A stretch of 64,000 nt of DNA. Origin: Eucalyptus grandis (Eukaryota; Streptophyta; Magnoliopsida; Myrtales; Myrtaceae). The translations under genes and the position numbers were made by a program. The notes under the pieces were generated by a model. That model searched no databases, was not told the DNA's origin, and saw only the letters and a list, made by a program, of their open reading frames with translations. Shown one piece after another: positions 1 to 11,998 of this stretch (position 1 is its first letter; every line of letters starts with the position of its first letter). The stretch is from positions 3,758,630 to 3,822,629 of the forward strand of contig NC_052614.1 of NCBI RefSeq assembly GCF_016545825.1. The letters are read 5' to 3'.

Positions 1-90
1 CAGTCCCCTTGGGAACTGGACCAGGACCAGCAGGGTTGGGCCGATCCAGGGTCGGTCCAGGGTCGATCCTAAACCACTGCTCACCCCTAG
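1..90. mobile_element. End of a transposon cut by the left window edge
   Basis: The first 90 bases (ggtcggtccagggtcgatcc, then ccactgctcacccctag) read like the terminus of a plant DNA transposon whose outer end is CTAGGGGTGAGCA when read inward. From about position 113 the sequence matches the TNL upstream regions at 13090 and 17290, so the element joins that duplicated segment near position 90-112. The superfamily cannot be assigned from one end. Confidence 0.35.
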
Positions 91-927
91 GAAAAACATC
101 TTATTTCAGGTGTAGCTGGTTTAACGTGGCAGGTCATTTATTAAGATACACGTGAACGACAAATTTAGTCTTCACCTCCACATATGTCAATCTAATTTAT
201 TGATATACACGAATGACTTAGTTAAGAAAAATCTCGCGTTTGGAAATTGGGGTAGGATAAAGCTGTTAATAATTTTCTTTGAATTATAATTCATTGACTT
301 AAATTTTCTTTGAAAATGTGGATTCAATTATTGACGGACTCAAACTTGACCTCTCCTTTAGTGATTTCTTTCGATGAAGGTACCAAAAGCAATGCTGTTA
401 AAGCCAATAATTAATTGGTCCAAGGAAGAAGAAATAGATCTAGACATAGAAACAACTTTCGAAACAAAGCAAAATAAATAGGAACAGGAGTAATCCATCG
501 AAAAATATCCTTCTCCTTCCCTCTTTTTCAAAGACAGGAGGATTTGGACAAAATCGATGAAAGGTTTGAACTGCAATTTGTTTTATGTATTGCCGTTGCG
601 GTCCTCACATGCAACAAAGTGGAATTTTAAGTTGAGACATTTTGATGGAGAATATATCTGAATTGAGGGGGGAGCAAACAAACATTGATGTCACACGTAA
701 GGGAAATATTATTGAGATGCGCCTGTAAGTTGTGTAAGACAAGTCCCACATTAGAGAACTTTTGTGTGGTAAAATAGTTGATAATCACACTCAGCCCACA
801 ACTTATTCATTTAGTAATTTAAGTGAAGGTAAATTCAATTGGATAAGTTGATAAACTTGGACATTTCTTCTCAATTTAATGAAGAATGCCAGGTTTGATG
901 GGAACCTATCATTCAAAAACGACACAA

Positions 928-1269
928 ATAGTTCCTTTACTCTAATAAAATGTGTAATTCATCTTTAGATTTTTAATTCATTCAATGTAGTCATTAAACT
1001 ATTTTTTAGTACTATCATAAGTTTTCATAATTACACTACTACTTAGATTTTAGGATGTCTTTTTCATTTCAATCCACTTCCTAAATTAAAAAAAAAATGC
1101 AATATTTCCATTGCCTTTTTACTTTTTATGTCTTTATAAATATTACTATAATTTGATTTAAGTATATTTTAACTTCAGGTCTCTATAATAGTAAAAATAT
1201 ACCCCCATTTATAGTTATATTGGTTCCATATTCCTTTTGTTTCAAAATAAGTGTTTCATAAGAATATTT

Positions 1270-1304
<35 letters not shown>

Positions 1305-1750
1305 AAACTATAATTTATCTATACATTTCTTGTACTTATATTAATCTAAATCGTGTTATTAATTTTTCATATAAATACAATTTTCAAGTTTTGGGGTTTT
1401 GTGTTTCCTTAATTAAATTTAGCTTTATGTAAATTAGGAAATTAAAACAACATGAATATCAACCCAATACAACTCTAAATGAGGTTCTACTTTCATTATT
1501 AAATATATTATAAGCTAAAATATACTAAAATGGAACTATCGTAATATTTATAAAGACAAAAAATGTGAAAAAGTAACAAAAATATAGCCATATATTGTGT
1601 TAATTTAAGAAATGGATCAGAAATGAAAAGTTATTTTAAAATGAGGGCAATAGTATAATAATGAAAAAAAAATTGAATTTTTTAATGTAAAGTTGAAATA
1701 TTATATTGAACAAATTAAAAGTTTATGAACTAATCAAAGTCCATATAAGA
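928..1750. mobile_element. Non-autonomous element with long terminal inverted repeats, copy A
   Basis: It is about 0.8 kb, AT-rich and without coding capacity. The left end contains TTTTTAATTCATTCAATGTA and the right end the approximate reverse complement, with ATTGAACAAATTAAAAGTTT. It sits at the same place within the duplicated upstream region as copy B (18088-18925), so it was inserted before that duplication. Copy C (47870-49190) is independent. Copy A has a degraded right arm and an internal CAA triplet expansion (1271-1306). The long inverted ends suggest a Mutator-like or foldback element. Confidence 0.6.
1271..1306. repeat. (CAA)n microsatellite
   Basis: An uninterrupted run of about eleven CAA/AAC triplets lies inside transposable element copy A and is absent from copies B and C. 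Confidence 0.9.
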
Positions 1751-2218
1751 GGTATTCGTTTATCATCTACTTCTCCTATCTTTGGAACTCCCACTCACTG
1801 CAAGGATTCTTCTTCAGACTTCTTAAGGGTGGGCTTTGCCCGGAGCTTGGGAGCCTTGAGTCAACGTGCTAATTCTTAGCCATAGCAGATCGAGAGCTCA
1901 TTCGGGAACTTAAAGTGATATGTACAGAGAATACTTTTATTGATTGGCCCCCGTCAAACGTCTGTTTCTGGTCTTCTTGTTCACGCACTCGCATGTATCA
2001 ACCCTTCATCGACAATGGACATGCTTGATTTCTGCCTTCTCGTGGGTCCCGTCCTCAATTCCAGTCACAGATAATCAGGCCTAGTCTAGCCTTCCAATCT
2101 ACAGTGCGTAGCTGGAATCTGGAGTTTCACTGCATGCCTTAAGGATCGAAATATTTCTTTTTTATGAATGGATGATCAAGACACTAGTATAATTTACATT
2201 AACTAGCTGTGTAAGTTT

Positions 2219-3377
2219 GCTCTAGGCCTATCAGAATAGGTCATAACCCCATGATGTAACTCAATTTTACTTGAGTGGATCATAGATGTGTCAACTGAAA
2301 TGTGAAATATAGATTTAAATGGGTTTTAAAATGAAAAAAAAAAGGGTTTAATGTTCGGATAGAAACCTACCTCCAACCATAGCAAACTAACTTTGCTCCC
2401 TCTTGAGTCTTGAAGAGTTCTTGTTGAGTCGCTCCCACTTCGCTCCTCTCTTCTTGCCCTCTCTCCATGTTCGATTCCAGTGATCGCCAGACATCATTCT
2501 CCATCTTTGGTGAGCTCTCTTTATCCTCTTTGATCCCAACTGATCGGCGTCACCACTGGCCCCCGCTGCCTATTTCTGGCGTCTTCTCCGAAGATTTCTG
2601 ATCATTGAAGTTAATTACTTATAAAATTTCGGATGGTTGTTTTGGCTTGGTCAAATTTGAGGAGGTTGCTCTTTCATTTCCAGAGCCTTTTCAATTTTAC
2701 GTTGGTCTTTTGTTGAAGTTGACACAAGGAAGGAGGTCAAGGGACTAGACAGAGCGAGGTAAGAGAGGAAAGTCTTCCCTATACAAGTTTATTATTATAA
2801 TCACGGAGAGTTGAAACCACGCCTCGTCCCAACCTCTTGAAAAAATAATGATTCGAACCCCCAACCGTGGTCATTGGGCAAGCCCCAATTCAGCGCTGCT
2901 GCTTAGGGCGACTTAATCGTGAGCTTTTACTCACAATTCAGCGCTGCTGCTTAGGGTGACTTGCTCTTTATGGTACGCCTAACTCAAGCCGAACCAACAT
3001 ATCCATGATCTTAATTTCTTGAGATTGAGGAATGATCATAATGCTCTAACTTGTGATCAATGAAGATTGATCATCCTTTGCCTCACCTATGCCCTTATCC
3101 ATAACTCGACCCCCAAGCTCCCTCAAATCATGGGGTTGACCATTCAATTGAAGAACTTAAAGTGAGTTAAAAGAGTGAGTACGTGCTCTTTCTATGTTAA
3201 ATTAAATATAGATGTGTACTAGTAATATGAGTCAAGTCGGGTTTGAGTTAGATTTGGATTAGGTTAAGTGTGGGCTACTAAAATTGCATTATACATAAAT
3301 GGGTTGATATGAGTTAAATGGGTCAATTTAGATCTCAACCAAAACCTAACCTAACTTGCCAATTTGACGGCTCTACT
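2219..3377. mobile_element. 1.16 kb insertion relative to the duplicated copy
   Basis: In the paralogous upstream region near 19940 the sequence runs directly from CTGTCTAAGTCTGC into CGACATCTTTAGGC. Here the same join is interrupted for about 1.16 kb. The insert ends with motifs such as GATATGAGTTAAATGGGTCA, which resemble hAT-type termini, but I could not pair them with a matching left terminus. It also contains a 23-base direct repeat (ATTCAGCGCTGCTGCTTAGG, at about 2899 and 2937). No coding region is seen. Confidence 0.5.
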
Positions 3378-3640
3378 TTGCCCACATCTTTTTGCACAAG
3401 ACCAATTTTCAGCAATATATTTCTCCAGCGAGCGTATTTCTTAAATGGAAATACTTCAAGTTTCCATGTAAAAGGTCAACGACTCACGTTTTCCTGCAGA
3501 ATACTCACTAAGCAAACTGTGAGTTCTGTTTAGAGGTCTCGGTCAACTCTAGTAGTAGATTTAACGTTTGATCCAGTAAAGCAACGCCGAATAGAATCAA
3601 TGTCAAGGTCCGTGATGGTAGCTTACTTCTAGGTCCACAT

Positions 3641-5424
3641 TTTGGTATTATCCATCTTTTGATAAGTTTGAATTTAGGTGATTTCGAATTGATCACTCAT
3701 TTTGCAGAACCTAAGGCTTAATTCTTTTATTTTTGTGCAATGAGATTAGTTAAGGGAGAGATATGATTTGAATTTGCTTATCCAGATAATCACGGTATGT
3801 TCTTAAACTCATTCCGCGAAGATACTAAAAGACATTATGACGATATGAGGGTAGAGAGACTCGTGATGACGTGCAAGGATAAGCCAATGAGGGAGGTCTA
3901 CACCCTGGGAACAAGTTTATTTGGGCTTTGGCTGAAGGAGGTCATGACATGTGTTTTGGGTTTTAATTCTTTTCTCAGCTCAGTTTAGCTTGTTTTACAG
4001 AAAAACGAGTTGTCCACACCGAATTGGACCCATTAAATTCGAGTGACAAAAGATCCATTTTTTTGGTTTTATTCCAAACGGGCGAAAATTCATTTCATGA
4101 GCTTAACCGAACACTAGAAAATACTATCATTTTTCTCTTTGAAGAATATTTTTCCAAAAGCATCATATTTTTGCAAAGCAAATGGATCCTAAGTGCAAGA
4201 CCAAGATACCCAATACAATACAGTTTTGTTGAACCACATCCTAGCAACTTATGAACAGGAAGATCTATATTTTATCCAGAACAGAGTAAAGCAATGAAGA
4301 GCCTCATATATATGGGACTACGGCTAGTGCAAAGTCCAGTGCAACTTTGCTACACATGATGCATGCCAGAGAAGGCAATTGTTCGAAGAATAAGAAAACA
4401 AGAAAAAAAAACTGACAAAAAGAAAGAGAATAACGATTAATTACACTAATCATACAGTTTCCTCAATTCGTGTCTGGGAAAGCGATTTGAAGAAAACTTT
4501 TTTCAGGTGCTGATTGAAGTCAGTAGAGCCCAAATTCCCGAGTCTCTATCTGTAGAAGTTCCATGGCTAGGAGTGAAGAAGTTCCTTGAAAAGCTCGGTT
4601 TTTGTTAACCAACTGCACAAGAACGCTAAGAAGCAAAATTTTCGAAGGAGTTCTTACAAATGCTTCCCAGAGAGTACAAAATTTTCGAAGGAGTTCTTAC
4701 AAATTTTCGAAGGAGTTCTCCAGGGTGTACTTCTGCAGGAATTTTGACAGCATATGAATCAGATCGTTGAAGGATTTACTTTAACTTCTCATTTCTGCTT
4801 GCATCTTTTACAAATAACAGCTCCTCTTTTGTTTGCCTGGGAAGTGACGCCGTCACTTTTGTCCCCTCTTAAGTTCAGAAATGCATCACCTTCAGTCTCT
4901 TAATAAGTAAGTGATCAGTGAGTGCAACGCAAATATTTGGTATGAGGTCACCTTTACTTGAGTGTGTTGTTGCTCCTGAACTCTGCATTTGCCTGCAACT
5001 ATGATGCACAAATGCATCTGGAATCTGTTGAGAATATTGGATTCCTATACCCTGATGTTCACAGTTATACTACTTCGTTTTTCCGTGTACTAGTATGCCA
5101 TTGCTAATATCAAGTTAAGTATTTGCTGATGAAGAGCTTAATAACTAATGGACTTCTCGACTGTTGAAGCTTTCCACAAATCCAAACAATTACCATGGGA
5201 TGGAGAAAAGTTCAGTGTCATGGATCATAAACGGAAAGGAGTGTTGAAAATTCTGTAATCACCTCAAGGCGGTCTTCCTGTTCATTGAGTTTTAGACCCT
5301 ATGAAGTTTTGTGTGGTTATAATTATGTTTCATGAGATGCACGGTATGCATTGTCGTTGGACCAAAATCTAATTTTAATCAAATAAAAAAAACACATTTA
5401 GGGAAAACCAACACAATAGATAAC
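3641..5424. other. Intergenic, no gene recognised
   Basis: There are only short unsupported ORFs. A short direct repeat of ATTTTCGAAGGAGTTCT occurs at about 4637, 4679 and 4704. The stretch 4060-4195 has the homopolymer-rich look of a degraded transposon end, similar to 41880-42008. Confidence 0.6.
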
Positions 5425-5673
5425 ATGCTCAAGCTTATTGTGGACGACAGACTCTGGCTTCACGAGTCTCTGGTACAGGGGACTGGTGAAGCCCTTCCAT
5501 GAATTTGGACCTCTGAAGCTCAAGAAAATATTGTAATTGCATCAAGCAGGATCATTTGATGAAGTGGTTATTAATTCCTCAGCAAAACTGCTTGGTTTTG
5601 GTCTTCTTTTCTTACACACGAACACAAAAAGCAAGACTAATGCAAAAGGCACCACGATAGGAAGAAGCCACAT
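5425..5673 (-). pseudogene. TIR-domain relic with N-terminal hydrophobic segment
   Basis: Reading the minus strand from an ATG at 5673 gives a start MWLLPIVVPFALVLLF, a clear hydrophobic helix followed by basic KKRRPK. After about 43 residues there is a stop (TGA at 5544-5542). Beyond it the same frame continues as NYNIFLSFRGPNSWKGFTS and then LYQRL. This is the first beta strand and conserved FLSFRGPDSRKGFTSHLYERL block of the neighbouring TNLs. Homology is lost about 15 residues later. It is therefore the 5' end of a dead TNL first exon. The membrane-like N-terminus before TIR matches the layout of the other two copies. Confidence 0.75.
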
Positions 5674-6959
5674 TGTCTATTCCTCCATATTCTCTAACCT
5701 ACTCACCTCCTCCAGATGATCAAGAAAAGATTCGATGCCAAAAATTGCTAACTCTTTCCTCTCTATTCTAAATCTTCAGTCCCCTGCTTCGGATTTAAAA
5801 CAGGAATCCTCCATTTCGTCTGTTCATTGGGCAGAAAAGAGTCAAAGTCGGGGCAGAGGTACTAATATTTCATTGGTTTCTTCTCTCTTTCCAGCTCAAG
5901 ACAATCTTTTTCAGAGTCTTCTCGAGTTCACATGCTCACTGGTCAGTTAACTAATGAAGCATTGAGTATCCACAATTTTGTTGGATGTTTTTCTGTTAAT
6001 CTCGTCCTTAAAACAAGGAATTATCAGGGTAAGTAAAGCCAAACATCTAGAGTTGCAACAGCACGAGGAATTGTCCAAGTAAACACTATAAAATTGGTGC
6101 TGCTATATCTTTAGATCTCATTAGTGATGACCATAGATTTCTTTTTCTTTTTTGTAATTTGGGGGGCGGCGGGGGAGGGAGTTGAATATTTTAGCTCGAG
6201 TAATCCATGTATGTACGTGAACCTCTCAGTCATGCATCGATTAAGGATCTGCCTCATCCAAAATGCTTGACCACAGAACCAGCCCCCAGGGTTAGATTCA
6301 GAGATATTCACTTTCACATAATACGAAGGATAATTCAATCCCACGTATCCCAGAAAGAGTAACTCCTGTCTATTCCTAATTTGACGAATGATTGATGAGG
6401 GGATTTTTCCGAAGTGCACTGATGGTTATCTAGAAGATCTATAGTCGACTAATCGAGTCGCACCGACATTCCTAGATGAATGTACTACATGATAATGCAT
6501 AAATTGGCAATATGCAAGTTGTTGCTGGCAATGGAAAAAACACTTTGATGTAGGGCCAGTTTAGAATACAAAAGCAACCCAAGAGACAAGTGCAGACAAA
6601 CAAAATTTAATGCAATAGTTGCTAATGCATGGGTTACTGATCAATGAAGCAGACTTGGGAGTTGGTCTTTGGAACTGATTGTTGCAAGCCACACAGACAT
6701 AATAGAAAACAAGTAAACTGCAGCTGGTCACTATACCCGGCCAAAAGGGAACAAAAAACTACAGCTAGTCAAATCACATGGCAAAGAAGATAGAGCATCA
6801 CCATGTCCGTGATGGGAAAAGACATAGGAATATATTGGGGTGGCCAAGAACAAATCGACGGTGAATGGTAACTCAAAACAGAATTCAGTTCTTAATGTTG
6901 AACGGGGGAAAAAGGTCAGGTAATGGTTCAGAGGCAAAAAGACAGTTGCAACTTCCAAA
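5674..6959. other. 3' flank of the TNL gene, no gene recognised
   Basis: This lies downstream of the TNL stop codon on the minus strand and probably contains its 3' UTR. A 102-codon minus-strand frame at 6111-6419 could be read, but it lacks a recognisable domain and supportive splice logic, so I do not call it. Confidence 0.55.
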
Positions 6960-9900
6960 TCACCTCAAAACGATCTGGCCTGGATCCTCGTAGTCAGATG
7001 ATGAACATACTTGGCGTGTTCTGTTAGGTAATTCTGGGGGTTTCAGGAAGTTGCATCCAGAGAAATCCACAATGCTTAAGCATCTCAACCCTCCAAGCCC
7101 CTGGAGCTCTGTTAGTTTCCCACAATGTCGTACTTTTAGATCTTCCAAAAGTTGTAAACCTGACAAATCTGGTAAGTTCTCAAGCATCTCGCACCATGAA
7201 ATGTTAATAAATTTTAATGATCTTGCTCGATTAAGCCCTGGAACATCCACAAGCTGTGGACATTTATTCAGGGTCAAGTATTCTAAATCTTCAAATTCCG
7301 AAAGATCTGGAATGTTTACAATTGACTTGCATTTTTCAATGCATAGTCTTTTGCATGAAGAGAATGCCTCAAGCGTTTGGATATCATGGATCTTCTCACA
7401 GCCATTGATGTTCAGATATTGCAAGGCTCCAGGGCACGGTAGTTCTGGTAAACTTTCCAAAGAGCTACAGTCGGAGAGGTCCAACATTTCCAAGCGTTCA
7501 GCTTTATAAAGGTCCGTTATTTCAACTAACTTCTTGCAACCCCCAGCTTCTATTCTCTTCAGACCATTTAAGTTAGAAAAGTCCGGTAACCTCTCAATGG
7601 AATAACACTCGGAGATATCCAGTTCTTCCAAGTATTCCCATCTATCAAGGCCTTGAATTCCAACCAGATTCTCACAAGCCGCAGCATCAAATTTCTTCAG
7701 AAATTTCAAACCCGAAAGATCCGGTAATGTTTCTAATGCTTTACAACCCCGTATGATGATCGATCTTAATGAGACTAAACGTTCAAGGCCCTCCAGCTTA
7801 TATAGCTTTTCACAAAATGATGCTGTCAAAGCAGTTAGGCAAACAAGTTCTTCAAGCCCTTTGATTTCAGTTAACTCAGAGCAACTGTGGAGATGCAATT
7901 CTGATAAGCGTTTAAAATTTGACAAATCTGGAAATCTCTCCAAATCTGGACCTTGGCTGACTTCAAGCTTCAACAGACTTGAGGGAAGATCTGGGAGCCA
8001 TTTTATGTCATCATGAAGTTCAATGTGGAGATCAACAAGTTGAGAGAGGGTCTTCATCGTAGTTAAGGCACTCAAATCCTTGACTTTCATTGATAATTGT
8101 GTTAGATTGATTAGGTTGGCAATATCTGAGATTATCTGACAAGCGAAATGTAGACTTGTTAAGCTCGAGGGAAGCTCTGGCAGATATTGTAGCTCTTCGC
8201 ATTTCCATAAATCAAGCTCTTGGAGATGTGATAACTTGTGAATGCTTTTTGGCAAACTGGAAATGCGGGTCTTTTTTAACCGAAGGACTCGCAGTGAAGA
8301 TAAATCCCCTATCTCACTAGGGATTTCTCCTTGCAGATATTTACACCCTGAGGCATCTAACTCTTCAAGCTTCTTCAACCTTCCCATGGTTCTTGGTAAA
8401 CTTTCTAAGAATATATTAGTCATGAGCAGAACTTTCAAATTGTGCAGATTCCCAATGGAGTAGGGCAGCTCCTTAATAGCCGAATGTGATAAATGCAGTT
8501 GGGTTAATGATGTCAATTGTCCAATGGAGTCGGGCAGTGTTTCCAATGAGTTGCATTCCTGTAGCAGCAAGCTATGCAAGTTCCAGAGGGATTTTATGGA
8601 GCTGTCAATTCGAACCAATGATCTACAATTACGAGCAGAAACAATCTCAAGCTTCCTCATGCGACCTATGGACATGGGAATCTCTTTTATGGAACTGTCA
8701 TCAATAAGAAGCTCCGTCAAGTTTGTTAGTCTCCCCATTTCTTCAGGTAGCTCCTTGAGTTTGTCACATCCCTTCAGACTCAAGGATACGAGTTTCGTGA
8801 TACTCCTGATAGAAGGATGAACTTTGACTAGATTAACACAATATTCAAGATTCAAGATCTCAAGATTCCGGAGAGCTGAGAAGTCAGGAGTTTCAGTCAA
8901 ATTCTCGCAGTGCAGAAGCCTCAGAACTTTGAGCTGGTTCGCAATCCACCACAAACAAAATATAGCAACGTTAGCTCTTGAATTTATCATATACCTCGCA
9001 AAATTCAAAAGAAGATGGAGATTTACCTTCGGTAATCCATTCACATGGTGCCATGCGTCCCAGTGCTCTGTGAGACTACTGGCTCTTACGTTAAGAATAA
9101 CCAAGTTCTCCGGATGAAAGTCTGGTGGAAAAAAAGACGTTGGGCAGGCAATCCAATCAAGCCATCTTAAATTAGGAAGAAGGCCCTTGAAATGGCCCGT
9201 GACTTCAGCCTGCTTGATACGAAGGTACCTTAAGTTCGGCAGTTTTCTAAACTGCTCATTTGTTAAGCAGTATAGTTTAGAAAGGGAAGGGGAATACTCA
9301 AGACGGAGGGCCTCGATCTGACTCGTTCCCTGCAAGTGCCCAGAAACTGAGGAATAAGTGCGCCGCGCAAGACCGAATGGAGGCTAATTAAAAGCGTGAC
9401 AAATTGTTCCGTTTGTTCCATACGTAATATTTGGTATAACTGTACATCCATCCAATTTATAACAGAACTCTAAGGATCATACATCCATCCAATTTATAAC
9501 AGAACTCTAAGGATCGTAAAAGCATTGACTCCAGGCATGCTCCATTACCATTTATGGGAACTCTTTGAATTATTTCAGTTCGACTGCTTTCTAGATTGAC
9601 TGGCTTTTCTGGTTTTGATCGATTTTCTTGCAGGGGTCAAACAGGATAGAGAACATAACCGGTACCCGGTTGAACCGATTGTGTGTGATTGTGTCATGTA
9701 GCAACCTAAGATATTATCCCGCTGAATCAGACAATGTCTGACAATGTCTAAACATGAATATACAAGTTAGGTTGGATGTCTACATTTTCATTTTGGGGTC
9801 TATTATGAGAGAGACACGATTTGACATGAATAGCTTGACCTCACATCAGCGGTATTGTGCCTAAGCTGATGTTGTCACAAATTTGCTGATTCTACCCACA

Positions 9901-11989
9901 ACCTTCGTTTTTTCAAAACTAGACTCCACACTTTTAGGCCACTTTTATAGCCTAAAAGAGGCAAGTAAAAAGTAGAGAGTTGAAAACATTGTACCTCATT
10001 TCTCTCAAGCACTTTCAAAGCTTCCTCGTGAATCCATAATCTACTGCGTTCACTTGGCTTGACAGAGTTTCCCTTAGAAACAATACTTCTACCAAGATCT
10101 CTTAACTGATCATGCATCCATAGCCGATTTTCCCCATTGCCAGGGACAATTTTGACTAGGGACATGAGACTCAGCACTTCTAGTCCCAAGTTCGGAGAGA
10201 AGCCACAGTCATCCCACATGTAAGTTGGAAGTCTTGGATCTGTTCCATTGAAAAAACATGCAACGTCAAGGAATATTTGCTTCACATCATCAGTTAGGGT
10301 ATCATAACTTATCTTCAGCTTCTCTTCAACCTTCTCATGCGGCACTTCTCTCAACTTCTCTAATGTGTCTCTCCACGCTGCCCCGCTTTTGTCGCACAAG
10401 AGTGACCCAATAACCTCAAGAGCCAACGGGAGCTGCCCAGTAGTTGAGACAATATCATGACAAAGGTCGTTGAAGGCAGGAGGAGGGAAGTCACGTTGAA
10501 ACGCATGTCTACAAAATAGAACCATAGAATTTTCTTTGTCCAATCCCATAAGTTCATATTCCCAGTCTGACGTCCCAAACTGATTAAGAATATGCTTATC
10601 TCTAGTTGTAATAATGATCCTACTTCCAGAGCCAAACAACCCATGCCCTCCCACAAGTGCATCTAACTGATCTTTGTGACTAACATCATCAAGAAAAATG
10701 AGAACTCTTTTGCCTTCAAATCTAGAACTGATGATATTGATTCCGTCGTCTCTGTTAGAAACTTCGTGGGGGCTTCCTTTAAGAACTTCAGAGATCAATT
10801 CCTTCTGCAAGTGCACAATTCCCTCATGCGATTCCGTTTCTCGGATATCAGCTAAGAAGCCACAGCGCTCAAATTGGCTTGACAGTTTATTGTAGATGAC
10901 TTTCGCAAGAGTTGTTTTACCGGCACCACCCATTCCATGAATTCCAAGTATCCGTGTATCTCCAAATTTAGTATCTACCATAGTCATAATTTCTTTTACA
11001 TGAATGTCCACTCCCACCAAGTGTTTAGGGGTCACTAACTTAAAAGCATTCTTTAACTCGCTCAAAACCTTTACAACAACCGCTTTTATGAGCTCTGCCT
11101 CATTCCTGTCAAAATCGTGCTATGATCGAGATCATGAACAAATATCAAGAGTAAAACTTACTAGAACAAACTCAGATAATAAGCAACGAGATGAATTGAC
11201 AAATTAATAATGGTCGATAGTCTAAAAAAGTAATGTACTTTGCCATATATTAATCAGCTTATATGAATAAGGGATTTGGAAGTACCCATTAGCAATATTT
11301 TCGGATACCAGTCCTTTCAAGGATCCAACTTCTTTGAGTGCTTGTCTCCATTCCTGAACAACGCTATCCTCAAAACGCTGCTTGTATGAATTGAAGACAT
11401 CTCCAAAGGTTCCTTTGAGCCACTTCACATCTGCAGGCTCTACTTTATAGAATATGGGCAAGATCACTTGTTTCATCTCTTTCTTGCACTTGAGCATCCG
11501 AACGAGCTCAAAAAGGCACCATTTGCTAGAAGCATAGCATTCCGAGAGAACTGGGATCGAGATCTTGCTGTTGTCAATGGCCCGGAAAAGCTGTGGGCCA
11601 ATCTCCTCTCCTAGAGGGAGCTCGTCGTCATCTCTGAACACGCGAACTCTCGCTTCTCGGAGTCGCTCATAGAGGTGGCTCGTAAAGCCCTTGCGAGAGT
11701 CTGGACCTCTAAAGCTTAAGAACACATCATAATCACATCCTAGCGAAGCATCCGATGAAACTGGGGACTCGGAAACCGGCTTCTCCACGAAGGTAATTGC
11801 TGTTCTCTTCACCTTTAGAAATTCTGAGGGAATGAAAACTGAAAGCAAGATTAATCGGATGCTAAACCACTGCAAAAGAATGAAAGATCTGAGGATACAG
11901 ATTTCCTCTCTTTCTATAATGTACTCGTGTATTAAATTTAATGGAGGGAAACAAGTGAAGGTCCATCCTGGAGGTGTCCTACCAGACAT
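6960..11989 (-). CDS. TIR-NBS-LRR (TNL) disease resistance protein
   Basis: This is an intracellular immune receptor of the TNL class. The model is complement(6960..9329, 9995..11105, 11286..11989), with GT/AG borders and consistent phases, giving about 1394 aa. Residues 31-57 are hydrophobic. TIR is at about 86-225 (DYDVFLSFRGPDSRKGF, then SECYASSKWCLFELV holding the glutamate expected for NADase activity). NB-ARC follows: P-loop GIHGMGGAGKTT near 289-300, kinase-2 KRVLIFLDDV, RNBS-B GSRIIITTRDK, GLPL variant GQLPLAL, RNBS-D FLDVACFF and MHD as WMHDQLRD. The third exon encodes a long run of leucine-rich repeats, about 30 units of the LxxLxxLxLxxC type. I chose the ATG at 11989 because the paralogue at 17273 shares it; the earlier in-frame ATG (12016) lies in an inserted transposon. 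A possible fourth intron (8934-9026) would shorten the product to about 1363 aa. Confidence 0.85.
8934..9026 (-). other. Possible 93-nt in-frame intron in the TNL LRR exon
   Basis: On the minus strand GAAG|GTAAAT opens and GAACCAG|CTC closes a 93-nt segment without stops. It inserts a hydrophobic, non-LRR stretch (VNLHLLLNFARYMINSR and so on) between NGLPK and LKVLRLLHCENLTETPDFS, a place where family members run straight through. Because 93 is divisible by three, retained and spliced forms are both open. Confidence 0.55.
9330..9994 (-). other. TNL intron 2, with 37-bp tandem duplication
   Basis: The intron lies between the NB-ARC exon (ending LERNE) and the LRR exon (starting GTSQIEALRL), a conserved TNL intron position. 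Positions 9444-9515 hold two tandem copies of a 37-base unit starting ACATCCATCCAATTTATAAC. Confidence 0.8.
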
Positions 11990-11998
11990 AGTAAATAA

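Larger units (their letters stand above)
113..3640 (-). repeat. TNL upstream region, copy U0 (segmental duplication)
   Basis: Blocks of this stretch align with the sequence upstream of the two minus-strand TNL copies. The shared signatures are GGTTTAACGTGG at about 123, the block around 530-665, the long-TIR element at 928-1750, the GTAGCTGGAATCTGGAGTTT block at about 2107, and 3378-3640 (matching 19935-20200). No coding gene is evident. Because this region lies upstream of TNL start codons in the other copies, a further TNL probably lies just left of position 1. A 1.16 kb insertion (2219-3377) separates the last two blocks. Confidence 0.65.

Noticed and set aside
6111..6419. 102-codon minus-strand ORF downstream of the TNL
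   Set aside because: It has no LRR or C-terminal TNL motif that I recognise, and the end contains a poly-Lys run from an A-rich tract. The TNL frame already closes at 6960.
7051..9117. Several plus-strand ORFs of 70-150 codons across the LRR exon
   Set aside because: They are antisense shadows of the leucine-rich repeat coding sequence, whose periodic codons keep other frames open.
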